DNA from: SSSZ01 sp036732025
Lineage (GTDB): Bacteria; Pseudomonadota; Gammaproteobacteria; Burkholderiales; Rhodocyclaceae
Reading direction: 5' to 3'
DNA: 64,000 nucleotides
Assembly (NCBI GenBank): GCA_036732025.1
Contig: DAINDE010000001.1
Coordinates: forward strand, 197,380 to 261,379
The notes beneath the pieces are model-generated. The model was not told the origin of the DNA and did no database searches. It worked only from the letters and a program-made list of their open reading frames with translations. Made by a program: the position numbers and the translations under genes. This document shows positions 1-8,112 of this stretch, piece by piece (position 1 is the stretch's first letter; every line of letters begins with the position of its first letter).

Positions 1-16
1 GAGTGGGTCGGCGCTA

Positions 17-60
17 TTGACATTCGATTCTCAATAATTAGAATGCGAATTATTCTCGTT
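17..60 (+). promoter_or_regulatory. Fur-controlled promoter of hemP
   Basis: A consensus -35 TTGACA at 17-22 is followed after 16 bases by a -10 TAGAAT at 39-44. Overlapping the -10 and the start region is AATGCGAATTATTCTCGTT at 42-60, a 19-base imperfect palindrome close to the known Fur box form AATGAGAATnATTCTCATT. Binding of Fe-Fur here would block RNA polymerase, so hemP and probably the tonB genes behind it would be induced by iron shortage. The assignment is by eye and rests on the combination of promoter, palindrome and downstream iron genes. Confidence 0.8.
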
Positions 61-78
61 TCTATTCGTTGCCAGCCC

Positions 79-252
79 ATGGAACCCAAATCGCCCCCCG
101 CGCCCCCGCCGGCCGCCCCGGCTCCGGTCTCCACCCCACGGGTGGACAGCCAGGATCTCCTCCGCGGCCACACCGCCATCGAAATAGGCCATGCCGGACA
201 ACGCTATCTGTTGCGGGTGACCCGCGAAAACAAGCTCATCCTCACCAAGTAA
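79..252 (+). CDS. hemP: Hemin uptake protein HemP
   Basis: A 57-residue protein of the HemP family, small basic proteins encoded next to heme and iron uptake genes and needed for hemin use in several proteobacteria. The C-terminal part with the pattern SQDLLRGHTAIEIGHAGQRY and the ending RVTRENKLILTK is characteristic. An in-frame ATG at 43 would lie inside the Fur box and the promoter, so the ATG at 79 is preferred. The N-terminus is proline and alanine rich. It is the first gene of the iron island and sits directly behind a Fur-type promoter; tonB follows after about 100 bases, likely in the same transcript. Confidence 0.85.
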   Translation: MEPKSPPAPPPAAPAPVSTPRVDSQDLLRGHTAIEIGHAGQRYLLRVTRENKLILTK

Positions 253-355
253 CCACCGGACATCGCCCCGCACTCTCGCTTCCCGCAGCCAGCCAGCGCC
301 TCGCCAGCAAGCCAAGGGTTTTTTCAGGCTGGCCGGGAGCACCTGAAAGATCGCC

Positions 356-991
356 ATGAATTACGCCCTCTCCCGACCTTCCCCCGGCCAGCGCAGCGGC
401 CTGCTCGGCATCGTCGTCGGCGCCCACGTGGGCCTGGTCCTGCTGGTGGTGGCAGCGAAGAGCGTTGCCCCCCAGATCGCCGAAATCCCCCTGCTGGTCG
501 ATCTGGTCGAGCCGAAGGCGGAACAGCCCAGGCCGCCGGAGGCGAAGCCCCTCCCCGTGGCCAAGCCTCAGCCGGTCCGCCCGCAACCGGTGCCCAGCCA
601 GCTCCAGCCGGTGCTGGAGACGACGGCCAGCACCGAGCCTGCGCCCGCCGCGCCCGCTGCCCCGCCGACGGAAGCACGGCCGGCCCCCGTCGCCGCCGAG
701 CCGGCCGTCGTCCAGGCGCGGTTCGACGCCGACTACCTGAAGAACCCGGCGCCGCCCTACCCGCCCCTGTCCCGCCGCCTGGGGGAGGAAGGCAAGGTGA
801 CGCTGCGCGTGTCGGTCAACCCCCAGGGAACCGCCGACAGCGTCGAGATCAAGGCCTCTTCCGGCAGCCCGCGCCTGGACGAGGCGGCGCAGAACACGGT
901 GCGCCACTGGAAATTCATTCCCGCCAAGCGAGGCGACACCCCGGTCCTGAGCTGGGTCCTGGTTCCCATCATTTTCAAACTGGAGCATTAA
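356..991 (+). CDS. tonB: Energy transducer TonB
   Basis: TonB couples the inner-membrane proton gradient to outer-membrane receptors for siderophores and heme. The 211-residue protein has a short cytoplasmic N-terminus, one hydrophobic anchor at about residues 17-37, a long proline/alanine/lysine-rich periplasmic spacer (about 48-118), and a C-terminal TonB domain (about 122-211) with the usual YPPLSRR and GKVTLRVSV segments. It is followed one base later by exbB and then exbD, the standard TonB complex order. The position behind hemP suggests Fur control. Confidence 0.93.
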   Translation: MNYALSRPSPGQRSGLLGIVVGAHVGLVLLVVAAKSVAPQIAEIPLLVDLVEPKAEQPRPPEAKPLPVAKPQPVRPQPVPSQLQPVLETTASTEPAPAAPAAPPTEARPAPVAAEPAVVQARFDADYLKNPAPPYPPLSRRLGEEGKVTLRVSVNPQGTADSVEIKASSGSPRLDEAAQNTVRHWKFIPAKRGDTPVLSWVLVPIIFKLEH

Positions 992-992
992 C

Positions 993-1727
993 ATGCAGGA
1001 AAACTCCTTCGGCCTCGCCCACCTGTGGGCCAGCGGCGACGCCGTCTCCCACGCCGTGGCCCTCATTCTTGCCGCCATGTCCGTGGCCAGCTGGTATCTG
1101 ATCCTGGCCAAGGCCTGGGACTGGTGGCGGATGCGCCGGGCGGCCCGGGCCGTCGCCGCCTTCTGGTCCGCCGCCAGCATCGGCGAGGGCATCGATCGCC
1201 TGCGCCGGGGCGGGGAAGACAGCCCCTACGCCCAGCTCGCGGTCCAGGCCAACGGTTGCAACGACGACTGCGAGAACGCCGCCGGCCGTCTGGCTTCCCG
1301 CTTTGATCCCGCCGAACAGATGGAGCGGGCTCTCCGCCAGCAGTTGTCCTGCACCCAGGCGACCATGGAGAACGGCCTCACCCTGCTCGCCACCACCGGC
1401 GCCACGGCGCCCTTCGTCGGCCTCTTCGGCACCGTCTGGGGCATCTACCATGCCCTGCTGGCCATTGGCCTTTCCGGCCAGGCCGCCCTGGAAAAGGTGG
1501 CCGGTCCGGTCGGCGAAGCCCTCATCATGACCGCCGCCGGCCTGGGCGTGGCGCTACCCGCCGTCTTCGCCTACAACGCCTTCGCCCGGGCCAACCGGGT
1601 GTTGCTGGCCGACCTCGACGCCTTCGCCCACGACCTGCACGCCTTCTTCACCGTCGGCAAGCCCTTCGCCGCCAACAGCGCCCAGATCCACCCCATGCGC
1701 GCCCGCGCCGCCGCGGAGGCCGCCTAA
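993..1727 (+). CDS. exbB: Biopolymer transport protein ExbB
   Basis: ExbB forms the pentameric proton-channel scaffold that works with ExbD to energise TonB. The 244-residue product has a first hydrophobic segment near residues 22-42 and a MotA/TolQ/ExbB domain in the second half, including the LLATTGATAPFVGLFGTVWG stretch and a second long hydrophobic segment. Its stop codon abuts the ATG of exbD, so translation is likely coupled. Length and order match the family. Confidence 0.93.
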   Translation: MQENSFGLAHLWASGDAVSHAVALILAAMSVASWYLILAKAWDWWRMRRAARAVAAFWSAASIGEGIDRLRRGGEDSPYAQLAVQANGCNDDCENAAGRLASRFDPAEQMERALRQQLSCTQATMENGLTLLATTGATAPFVGLFGTVWGIYHALLAIGLSGQAALEKVAGPVGEALIMTAAGLGVALPAVFAYNAFARANRVLLADLDAFAHDLHAFFTVGKPFAANSAQIHPMRARAAAEAA

Positions 1728-2153
1728 ATGGCCATGGGACACCTGACGCCGGGGGCCAACACCGCCCCCATGGCGGAGATCAACACCACGCCCCTGGTGG
1801 ACGTGATGCTGGTGCTCCTCATCATCTTCATCATCACCGCCCCGCTGATGACCCATTCGGTGAAGGTGGACCTGCCCCGGGCTTCCAGCGTCCCGACGCC
1901 GGAAAAGCCCATGACCCTGCAGGTGTCCATCGATGCCGACAACCGGGTGTTCGTCGGCAGCGAGGCGATCGAGCCCGCCGACCTGGAAAGCCGCTTCCGC
2001 GAGGCGGTGGCCAAGGACGCCAACGCCGAACTGCACCTCAAGGCCGACCGCGCCACCCGCTATGAACGCGTCGCCGAAACCATGAGTGCTGCCCGCCGGG
2101 CGGGGCTCGCCAGGATCGGCTTCGTCACCCAGCCCGGCGAAGCCGGGAAATAG
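1728..2153 (+). CDS. exbD: Biopolymer transport protein ExbD
   Basis: The 141-residue protein has one N-terminal transmembrane segment starting in INTTPLVDVMLVLLIIFIIT with the conserved membrane aspartate at residue 25, the proton-carrying residue in ExbD/TolR proteins. The rest is the periplasmic ExbD domain. It starts directly at the exbB stop. It completes the TonB-ExbB-ExbD motor; the next gene (iron transport) follows after 88 bases with its own strong ribosome site. Confidence 0.93.
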   Translation: MAMGHLTPGANTAPMAEINTTPLVDVMLVLLIIFIITAPLMTHSVKVDLPRASSVPTPEKPMTLQVSIDADNRVFVGSEAIEPADLESRFREAVAKDANAELHLKADRATRYERVAETMSAARRAGLARIGFVTQPGEAGK

Positions 2154-2241
2154 ATTTCACCAACGATTCAACCCGCTCATGTCCCCCTCAAGCCAGCCAG
2201 CCGCCGGGCAAGCCAGCCAGAGACTTCAAGGAGGTAATTCC

Positions 2242-2787
2242 ATGCTGTCCCTCAAGAAAGCCGTCTCCGTACTCGCCCTCTCCGCTGCCCTGGCGACCCC
2301 TGCCCTGGCCCTCGAATATCCCATCGGCGTGCCCCAGCACAAGGCCGGCATGGAGATCGCCGCCGTCTACCTGCAGCCCATCGAAATGGAGCCGGAAGGC
2401 ATGATGAGGAAGGTGTCCGAGTCCGACATCCACATCGAGGCCGACATCCACGCCCTGGCCAACAACCCCAACGGCTTCGAGGAAGGCGCCTGGATCCCCT
2501 ACCTGCTGGTCAAGTACGAGGTCTCCAAGATCGGCGGCGACTACAAGGTGGCCGGCGATTTCATGCCCATGGTGGCCAACGACGGTCCCCACTACGGCGA
2601 AAACATCAAGCTCGCCGGCCCCGGCAAGTACAAGGTGAAATACACCATCCTGCCGCCCTCCGAGAACAAGCACGCCCATTTCGGCCGCCACACCGATCGC
2701 GCCACCGGCGTCCGCCCCTGGTTCAAGCCCTTCGAGGTCGAATACGAATTCACCTACGTCGGCATCGGCAAGAAAGGCGGCTACTGA
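2242..2787 (+). CDS. ftrA: Periplasmic ferrous iron-binding protein, P19/Tp34 (FtrA) family
   Basis: A 181-residue exported protein with a clear signal peptide ending near ATPALA (residues 18-23). It belongs to the P19/Tp34 iron-transport family (FtrA of Bordetella and Brucella, FetP of E. coli), which binds Cu and Fe in the periplasm and feeds an FTR1 permease. Histidines and methionines typical of the metal site are visible in the DIHIEADIH, DFMPMVANDGPHYGENI and HAHFGRHTD segments. The ATG at 2242 is chosen because AAGGAGGTAATTCC precedes it; a longer open frame from 2086 overlaps exbD. The porin gene follows after 2 bases. Confidence 0.88.
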   Translation: MLSLKKAVSVLALSAALATPALALEYPIGVPQHKAGMEIAAVYLQPIEMEPEGMMRKVSESDIHIEADIHALANNPNGFEEGAWIPYLLVKYEVSKIGGDYKVAGDFMPMVANDGPHYGENIKLAGPGKYKVKYTILPPSENKHAHFGRHTDRATGVRPWFKPFEVEYEFTYVGIGKKGGY

Positions 2788-2789
2788 TC

Positions 2790-4262
2790 ATGAAACCAGC
2801 CAAGATCACCGCTGCGCTCGTCGCGGCGGGGCTGGCCCTGCCCGCCCTGGCCGCCGGCGCCGACGCCGCCCTGCTGGAAAAACTCGCCGCCCGTCTGGAA
2901 AAGCTGGAGGCCAGGAACGCCGAGCTGGAAAAGGAAGTGAAGTCCCTCAAGGCCGAGAACGAAAAGGTGGCCCAGGGTCTCGACAGCGACCGCATCTCCC
3001 AGTACGAGCCGGAAATCACCGCCCGCCTCAAGGCGGTCGAGAAGGACGCCCTGGACATGAAGAAGGCGACCAAGAAGATCGACGCCCTGGACGGCGTCAA
3101 GGTCGGCGCCAACCTCACCACCGTGGCCCAGAAGCCCTGGGGCCTGCCCAAGGGCACCGCCGACGCCACCAGCGAACTCAACTACCGGGCCGACGTGACC
3201 GTTGAGTTGCCCCTGGACCCCATCGGCGACATCGAGCAGAAACTGTTTGCCCACTTCCGCATGGGCCAGGGCCTGGGGCTGAACTCGGCCTTCGGCAACC
3301 TCGGCCATTTCGCCAGCGCCCCCAACGCGGTGGCTTTCCGGGCCAGCGGTTCCAATCCCGACGACTCCGTGGCCATCCTCGGCCAGGCCTGGTACCAGGC
3401 CGCCATTCCCCTGCCCTTCGGCGGTTTCAAGCCCTATTCCCGGGAGACCCTGGAACTGACCTTCGGCAAGATGGACATCTTCGGTTTCTTCGACCAGAAC
3501 GCGGCGGCCGGCGACGAGGCCCGCCAGTTCCTCAATTCTGTCTTCGTTCATAACCCGCTTCTCGACGCCGGCGGCGAGGTGGGCGTCGACGCCAACGGCT
3601 TCCAGCCCGGCTTCATCGCCGCCTATGTGAACAACACCAACAAGGCCGAGCCCTGGCGCCTTTCCCTGGGCGTCTTCGGCTCCGGCGACCGCGGTTCCAA
3701 CTACCAGCGCAGCCTGGCTTCGCCCCTGATCATGGCCCAGGCGGAAAAGCAGTTGAAGCTCTTCGGCGGCCTCAATGGCAATTACCGCGTCTACACCTGG
3801 CATCGCAGCAAGGCTTCGGACTTCGACGGCACCACGGCCAAGCACACCGGCCTGGGCGTCTCCGTCGACCAGCGGGTCGGCGACGGCATCAACCTCTTCG
3901 CCCGCTACGGCAAGATGCTCCACGGCGACCTGCCCTTCAACCAGGCCCTGGCCGTCGGTGCCGAACTGGGCGGCAGCTACTGGGGACGCGGCGCCGACGC
4001 CATCGGCATTGGCGGGAGCTGGCTGAAGGCCAGCGGCGCCTACCGCAGCGCGGGCGGCAGCGGCGACATCGACGGCGACGGCATTGCCGACTTCAGTTTC
4101 GTGCCCTCCGGGGCGGAAAAGGTCGCCGAACTCTACTACCGCTTCCGCGTCTCGCCCCAGTTCGAGCTGACCCCCGACCTGCAGTGGATCGGTCGCCCGG
4201 CCGCCAACCCCGACGCCCGCTCCGCCCGTGTCATCGGGCTGCGGGCCAACATGAGCTTCTAA
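2790..4262 (+). CDS. Outer-membrane porin with N-terminal coiled coil, embedded in the Ftr operon
   Basis: A 490-residue outer-membrane protein: signal peptide (cut near residue 21), a heptad-like charged helix at about 28-68 (LEKLAARLEKLEARNAELEK), then a beta-rich region with repeated short amphipathic strands and the C-terminal phenylalanine (ending RANMSF) expected of a barrel handed to the BAM machinery. The barrel part resembles carbohydrate-selective porins of the OprB type. It lies 2 bases after ftrA and 11 bases before the cupredoxin gene, so it is cotranscribed with the ferrous iron importer. Role in letting iron through the outer membrane is inferred from context only. Confidence 0.78.
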   Translation: MKPAKITAALVAAGLALPALAAGADAALLEKLAARLEKLEARNAELEKEVKSLKAENEKVAQGLDSDRISQYEPEITARLKAVEKDALDMKKATKKIDALDGVKVGANLTTVAQKPWGLPKGTADATSELNYRADVTVELPLDPIGDIEQKLFAHFRMGQGLGLNSAFGNLGHFASAPNAVAFRASGSNPDDSVAILGQAWYQAAIPLPFGGFKPYSRETLELTFGKMDIFGFFDQNAAAGDEARQFLNSVFVHNPLLDAGGEVGVDANGFQPGFIAAYVNNTNKAEPWRLSLGVFGSGDRGSNYQRSLASPLIMAQAEKQLKLFGGLNGNYRVYTWHRSKASDFDGTTAKHTGLGVSVDQRVGDGINLFARYGKMLHGDLPFNQALAVGAELGGSYWGRGADAIGIGGSWLKASGAYRSAGGSGDIDGDGIADFSFVPSGAEKVAELYYRFRVSPQFELTPDLQWIGRPAANPDARSARVIGLRANMSF

Positions 4263-4273
4263 GGAAATCCGCC

Positions 4274-4630
4274 ATGCCGTCCTCCCTCGACGCCCTCTCC
4301 CGGCCACACCTGGCCGGCCTGTTCCTCGCCCTGGCTCTCGTCTCTCCCGCCTGCCTGGCCGACGACATGCCGACCTACCAGTTGACCATCAAGGGAGGAC
4401 GGCTATTCCCGGAAACCCTGGAAGTTCCCGCCAACACCAAGTTCCGCCTGCAGGTGAAGAACGAGGGCCCGGGGGCGGCGGAATTCGAGAGCACGGAACT
4501 GAAGAAGGAAAAGGTTCTCGCCCCCGGGGTCAGCAGCAACGTCATTTTCCAGCCCCTGAAGCCGGGCACCTACCGCTTCTTCGACGAGTTCCACCTGGAT
4601 ACGGCCCAGGGCCGCATCGTCGCCAAGTGA
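4274..4630 (+). CDS. ftrB: Periplasmic cupredoxin-like protein (FtrB)
   Basis: A 118-residue exported protein: hydrophobic signal peptide (residues 12-29, ending SPACLA), then a single cupredoxin-fold domain of about 88 residues (LTIKGGRLFPETLEVPANTK start, KPGTYRFFDEFH end). In FtrABCD systems the cupredoxin FtrB works with FtrA, probably oxidising Fe(II) for the permease. AAGGAAATCCGCC precedes the ATG. Located between the porin and the FTR1 permease genes, 9 bases before the latter. Confidence 0.85.
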   Translation: MPSSLDALSRPHLAGLFLALALVSPACLADDMPTYQLTIKGGRLFPETLEVPANTKFRLQVKNEGPGAAEFESTELKKEKVLAPGVSSNVIFQPLKPGTYRFFDEFHLDTAQGRIVAK

Positions 4631-4639
4631 GGAAAAGCC

Positions 4640-5446
4640 ATGGGTAACGCCTTGTTCGTGGTCTGGCGGGAAAGCCTGGAGGCCTTCCTCATCGCCGGCA
4701 TCCTCTACGCCTGGCTCAAGGCCAACGACGACAACGGCGGCGGGCGCCGCGCCCTCTTCGCCGGTCTGGCCGCCGGCGCCGGCCTGGCCGTCGCGCTCGG
4801 CTGGGCGCTCCTCTTCGTCCAGGACGAACTCACCGGCACCGCCCTCGAGGCGTTCCAGATCGCCACCCTGGTCGTGGCTTCCGGGCTGATCACCCAGATG
4901 GTCCTGTGGATGAAGAAGCATGGCCGCGAAATGAAGGCCCGGCTCCACGCCGAGCTGGCAGCGGCCTCCCGCCGCTCCGGCCACCTCGGCATCGCCGTCG
5001 TCGCCGCCCTGGCCGTGGCACGGGAGGGCGCCGAAACGGTCATCTTCCTCTATGGCCTCGCCCAGGAGGGCGATTTCGCCGGGCTCATGGTCGGCGCCTC
5101 GGTCGGCCTCGCCGCCGCCGCGGCCACCGCCTGGATCGCGGCCCGGGGCCTGGCCCGCCTCAACATCGGGCTGTTGCTTCGCCTGTCCTCTATCCTCCTG
5201 CTGATCCTCGCTTCCGCCCTGCTGGTCAGCGCCGTGGACCGGCTCATCGGCGCCGGCTGGCTGCCGCCGCTCCTCGACCCGGTGTGGGACAGCTCGGCAC
5301 TGCTCGACGACACCACCACCGGCGGCAAGATCTTCGCCGATTTTTCCGGCTACCGCGCCCGGCCGGCCCTGACCGACCTGCTGGCCTATGCCGCCTACTG
5401 GGCCGGCGTGATCCTTCTCGACCGGCGGGCCAGCCGCCATGGCTGA
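4640..5446 (+). CDS. ftrC: FTR1-family high-affinity iron permease (FtrC)
   Basis: Inner-membrane iron permease of the OFeT/FTR1 family, 268 residues with about seven hydrophobic segments. Both diagnostic REXXE iron-binding motifs are present: RESLE at residues 10-14 and REGAE at 128-132. It is preceded by P19-like and cupredoxin genes and overlaps the next gene (polyferredoxin) by 8 bases, the exact composition of the FtrABCD ferrous iron uptake systems of Bordetella and Brucella. Confidence 0.93.
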   Translation: MGNALFVVWRESLEAFLIAGILYAWLKANDDNGGGRRALFAGLAAGAGLAVALGWALLFVQDELTGTALEAFQIATLVVASGLITQMVLWMKKHGREMKARLHAELAAASRRSGHLGIAVVAALAVAREGAETVIFLYGLAQEGDFAGLMVGASVGLAAAAATAWIAARGLARLNIGLLLRLSSILLLILASALLVSAVDRLIGAGWLPPLLDPVWDSSALLDDTTTGGKIFADFSGYRARPALTDLLAYAAYWAGVILLDRRASRHG

Positions 5447-6830
5447 GCACGCCCTCGTCTTCCATCCCGCCCGCCCCGCCGGCCGCCTGGCCGCCGCCGG
5501 CCTCTTCCTGCGCCGGCACCGCCGGCTCATCATGGCCATCCAGTGGGCGGTCGTGGCCGTTTACGCGGCCCTGGTGGTCATTCCCGCCTTTCTCCCGCTA
5601 CCGCCGGAAAGCGACCATATCTGGAACAACCTGCGCCTCTTCGCCCAGTTCTGCTTCTGGGGCCTGTGGTGGCCGGGGGTCATGATCGCCACCGTCACCC
5701 TCGGCCGGGTGTGGTGCGGCGTCTTCTGCCCCGAAGGTTCGCTGAGCGAATGGGTCAGCCGGTACGGTCGCGGCCAACCCCTGCCCCGCTGGCTCAAGTG
5801 GTCCGGCTGGCCCTTCGTGGCCTTCGTGTGCACCACGGTCTACGGTCAACTGGTGAGCGTCTACGAATACCCCCAGGCGGCGCTGCTGGTGCTGGGCGGC
5901 TCCACCGTCGCCGCCGTCGCCATCGGGCTCCTCTACGGCCGCGAGAAGCGCATCTGGTGCCGCTACCTGTGCCCTGCCTCCGGCGTCTTCGCCATCCTGG
6001 CCAAGATCGCGCCCCTCCACTACCGCGTGGACCGGGCCGCCTGGGACCGCCACCAGGGCGATTTCGAGCCGGTCAATTGCGCTCCCCTGGTCGACGTGCG
6101 GCGCATGACCAGCGCCTCGGAATGCCATGCCTGCGGCCGCTGCGCCGGCCAGCGGGACGCCGTCGCCCTGGCCCTGCGCTCTCCCGGCGCCGAGGTGCTG
6201 GACACCGACACCCCGGCCCGCACCTGGGAAGCCCTCACCCTCCTCTTCGGCGTTCTCGGCGTCGCCACCGCTGCCTTCCAGTGGACGGTCAGCCCCTGGT
6301 TCCGGGACGCCAAGCTGTGGCTCGCGGAGTGGCTGGTGGAGCATGACCACTTCACCCTCCTCGACAACGACGCCCCCTGGTGGCTGCTCACCCATTACCC
6401 GGAGGCCAGCGACCTGTTCACCTGGCTGGACGGCGCCCTCATCCTAGCCTACCTGCTCGGCGGTGGCTTCCTCCTCGGCCTCCTGCTCTGGTGCGGCCCG
6501 GCCGTCGCCGCCCGGCTCCTGGCCACCCGCCGCCTCGACTGGCAGCGCCTCACCCTCGCCCTGGCGCCGCTGGCGGCGGCGAGCGTCATCCTCGGCCTGT
6601 CGATGCTCACTGTCAGCCACTTGAAGGCAGAGCACCTGTGGCTGGGCTGGTTGCCGGGCTTCCGCCTCACGCTCCTTGGCGCCGGCTGCCTGGGCGCCGC
6701 CTGGCTTGCCGGGCGCCTGGTCCTGCCGGCGCCGGCCGCGCTGCCCCGGCGCCTGGCCGCCATGGTGGCCATGGTCTGGCCGGTGGCCCTCATGGCCGGC
6801 ATCTGGCGCCTGGTGTTCTTCGTCTGGTGA
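5439..6830 (+). CDS. ftrD: Membrane polyferredoxin of the Ftr iron uptake system (FtrD)
   Basis: A 463-residue inner-membrane protein of the NapH/FtrD type. It has about eight hydrophobic segments and cysteine motifs CGVFCPEGS, CRYLCPASG and CHACGRCAG that mark 4Fe-4S binding on the membrane face. FtrD is thought to remove electrons released when Fe(II) is oxidised before passage through FtrC. The ATG at 5439 overlaps the ftrC stop region, consistent with translational coupling. Last gene of the operon; about 105 bases separate it from the bacterioferritin genes. Confidence 0.88.
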   Translation: MAEHALVFHPARPAGRLAAAGLFLRRHRRLIMAIQWAVVAVYAALVVIPAFLPLPPESDHIWNNLRLFAQFCFWGLWWPGVMIATVTLGRVWCGVFCPEGSLSEWVSRYGRGQPLPRWLKWSGWPFVAFVCTTVYGQLVSVYEYPQAALLVLGGSTVAAVAIGLLYGREKRIWCRYLCPASGVFAILAKIAPLHYRVDRAAWDRHQGDFEPVNCAPLVDVRRMTSASECHACGRCAGQRDAVALALRSPGAEVLDTDTPARTWEALTLLFGVLGVATAAFQWTVSPWFRDAKLWLAEWLVEHDHFTLLDNDAPWWLLTHYPEASDLFTWLDGALILAYLLGGGFLLGLLLWCGPAVAARLLATRRLDWQRLTLALAPLAAASVILGLSMLTVSHLKAEHLWLGWLPGFRLTLLGAGCLGAAWLAGRLVLPAPAALPRRLAAMVAMVWPVALMAGIWRLVFFVW

Positions 6831-6935
6831 GGGCCTTCCGGCAAATCGTTCCCATTTACCGAAAGCCGCTCCATCCTTGATTTCCCGGCCTCTCCATGCC
6901 ATTCTCAGGGGGTCAACCCCAACAAGGAGCCAGCC

Positions 6936-7427
6936 ATGAAAGGCGACAAGAAGATCATTGACATCCTCAACGGCCTGCTGGCCGGCGAGCTTACCGCCAT
7001 CGACCAATACCTGATCCACGGCGAGATGTACGCCGACATGGGCTTTCCCCATCTGGCCGACAAGGCGCTGCACGAATCGGAGGAGGAGCGCGGCCACGCC
7101 CGGGCACTCATCCAGCGCATCCTCTTCCTGGAAGGCACCCCCAACCTGGGCAAGCGTGACGCCCTCAAGATCGGCAAGACCGTCCCCGACATGCTCAAGG
7201 CAGACCTCGCCGTCGAGTACCACGTGGTCGGCGAACTGAAAAAGGCCATCGCCGCCTGCGAGAAGGCCCAGGACTACGTCAGCCGCGACATGCTCGCCAG
7301 CCAGCTCGAAGATACCGAGATGGACCACGCCTACTGGCTGGAACAGCAGATCCGCCTGATCGGCCTGGTTGGCCTGCAGAACTACCAGCAAAGCCAGATG
7401 AAGCCTGGCCACCCCAACGAAGCCTAA
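6936..7427 (+). CDS. bfr: Bacterioferritin subunit with ferroxidase centre, no heme methionine
   Basis: Iron-storage subunit of 163 residues. The di-iron ferroxidase ligands of bacterioferritin can all be placed: E18, E51, H54, E94, and E128/H131 (one-residue shift from E. coli numbering). The axial heme ligand expected at position 52 is methionine in classical Bfr but arginine here (ESEEERGHA). This subunit should therefore oxidise iron but not bind the inter-subunit heme. The strong site AAGGAG sits 7 bases before the ATG. The second, complementary bfr gene follows 12 bases downstream, suggesting a mixed 24-mer. Confidence 0.92.
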   Translation: MKGDKKIIDILNGLLAGELTAIDQYLIHGEMYADMGFPHLADKALHESEEERGHARALIQRILFLEGTPNLGKRDALKIGKTVPDMLKADLAVEYHVVGELKKAIAACEKAQDYVSRDMLASQLEDTEMDHAYWLEQQIRLIGLVGLQNYQQSQMKPGHPNEA

Positions 7428-7439
7428 GGAGAAGCGGCC

Positions 7440-7922
7440 ATGAAAGGCGACAAGAAGGTCCTCACCGTCCTCAACCAGGTGCTCAAGAACGAGTTGACCG
7501 CCATCAACCAGTATTTCCTCCATGCCCGCATGTTCCGCAACTGGGGCCTGGAAAAGCTCAACGACTACCAGTACAAGCAGTCCATCCGGGTCATGAAGGA
7601 AGCCGACGAACTGATCGAGCGCATCCTCTTCCTGGAAGGCCTGCCCAACCTGCAGAACCTGGGCAAGCTCCTCATCGGCGAGCACGTCGAGGAATGCCTG
7701 ACGGGCGACCTCAAGTACGAGAAGGAAATCCAGCGCCCGCTGCTGGTCGAGGCCATCGCCCTCTGCGAAAGCGTACAGGACTTCGTCAGCCGCGAATTGC
7801 TGGAAGACCTGCTGGAACATTGCGAGGAAGCCATCGACTGGCTGGAGACCCAGCAAAGCCTGATCAAGGACGTCACCCTGCCCAACTACCTGCAGTCCCA
7901 CATGGAACCGGGCGGCGACTGA
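7440..7922 (+). CDS. bfr: Bacterioferritin subunit with heme methionine, degenerate ferroxidase centre
   Basis: A 160-residue bacterioferritin. The heme ligand M52 is present (RVMKEADE), as are E18 and E94, but the other ferroxidase ligands are gone: position 51 is V, 54 is E, and the last pair (E127, H130 in E. coli) is C128 and A131 in CEEAIDW. It is thus the heme-type, catalytically inactive partner of the upstream subunit. Two-subunit bacterioferritins of this kind are known in Neisseria and Magnetospirillum. A GC-rich hairpin with a T run ends the transcript. Confidence 0.92.
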   Translation: MKGDKKVLTVLNQVLKNELTAINQYFLHARMFRNWGLEKLNDYQYKQSIRVMKEADELIERILFLEGLPNLQNLGKLLIGEHVEECLTGDLKYEKEIQRPLLVEAIALCESVQDFVSRELLEDLLEHCEEAIDWLETQQSLIKDVTLPNYLQSHMEPGGD

Positions 7923-7946
7923 GCCGCTCCGTTCCCGGCGCCCCCA

Positions 7947-7971
7947 GCCGCGGCCTGACCGCGGCTTTTTT
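7947..7971 (+). terminator. Rho-independent terminator after the bacterioferritin genes
   Basis: A 7-bp perfect stem GCCGCGG / CCGCGGC (7947-7953 with 7959-7965) and 5-base loop is followed by six Ts. It lies 25 bases after the second bfr stop. Confidence 0.85.
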
Positions 7972-8112
7972 GCCCCCCCCGCCCGGCATCCGTTGGACAG
8001 TGGCCCGCGCCGGGCCTATGCTGAACGGAAGTCCGCTTCCCCCAGGGCAATGAACCGGGAGGCACGGGACATGCTCCTGTCGCCGCCCCAGAAAATTGAA
8101 GGGAGCCACGCC

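Noticed and set aside
43..81. ATG at 43 as the start of hemP
   Set aside because: It lies within the Fur box and -10 element, so it would not be in the transcript.
2781..4307. Very long open frame antisense to the porin gene
   Set aside because: High GC gives long reverse frames; its translation is Gly/Val/Ala-rich low-complexity sequence without domains, while the plus strand has a signal peptide and barrel.
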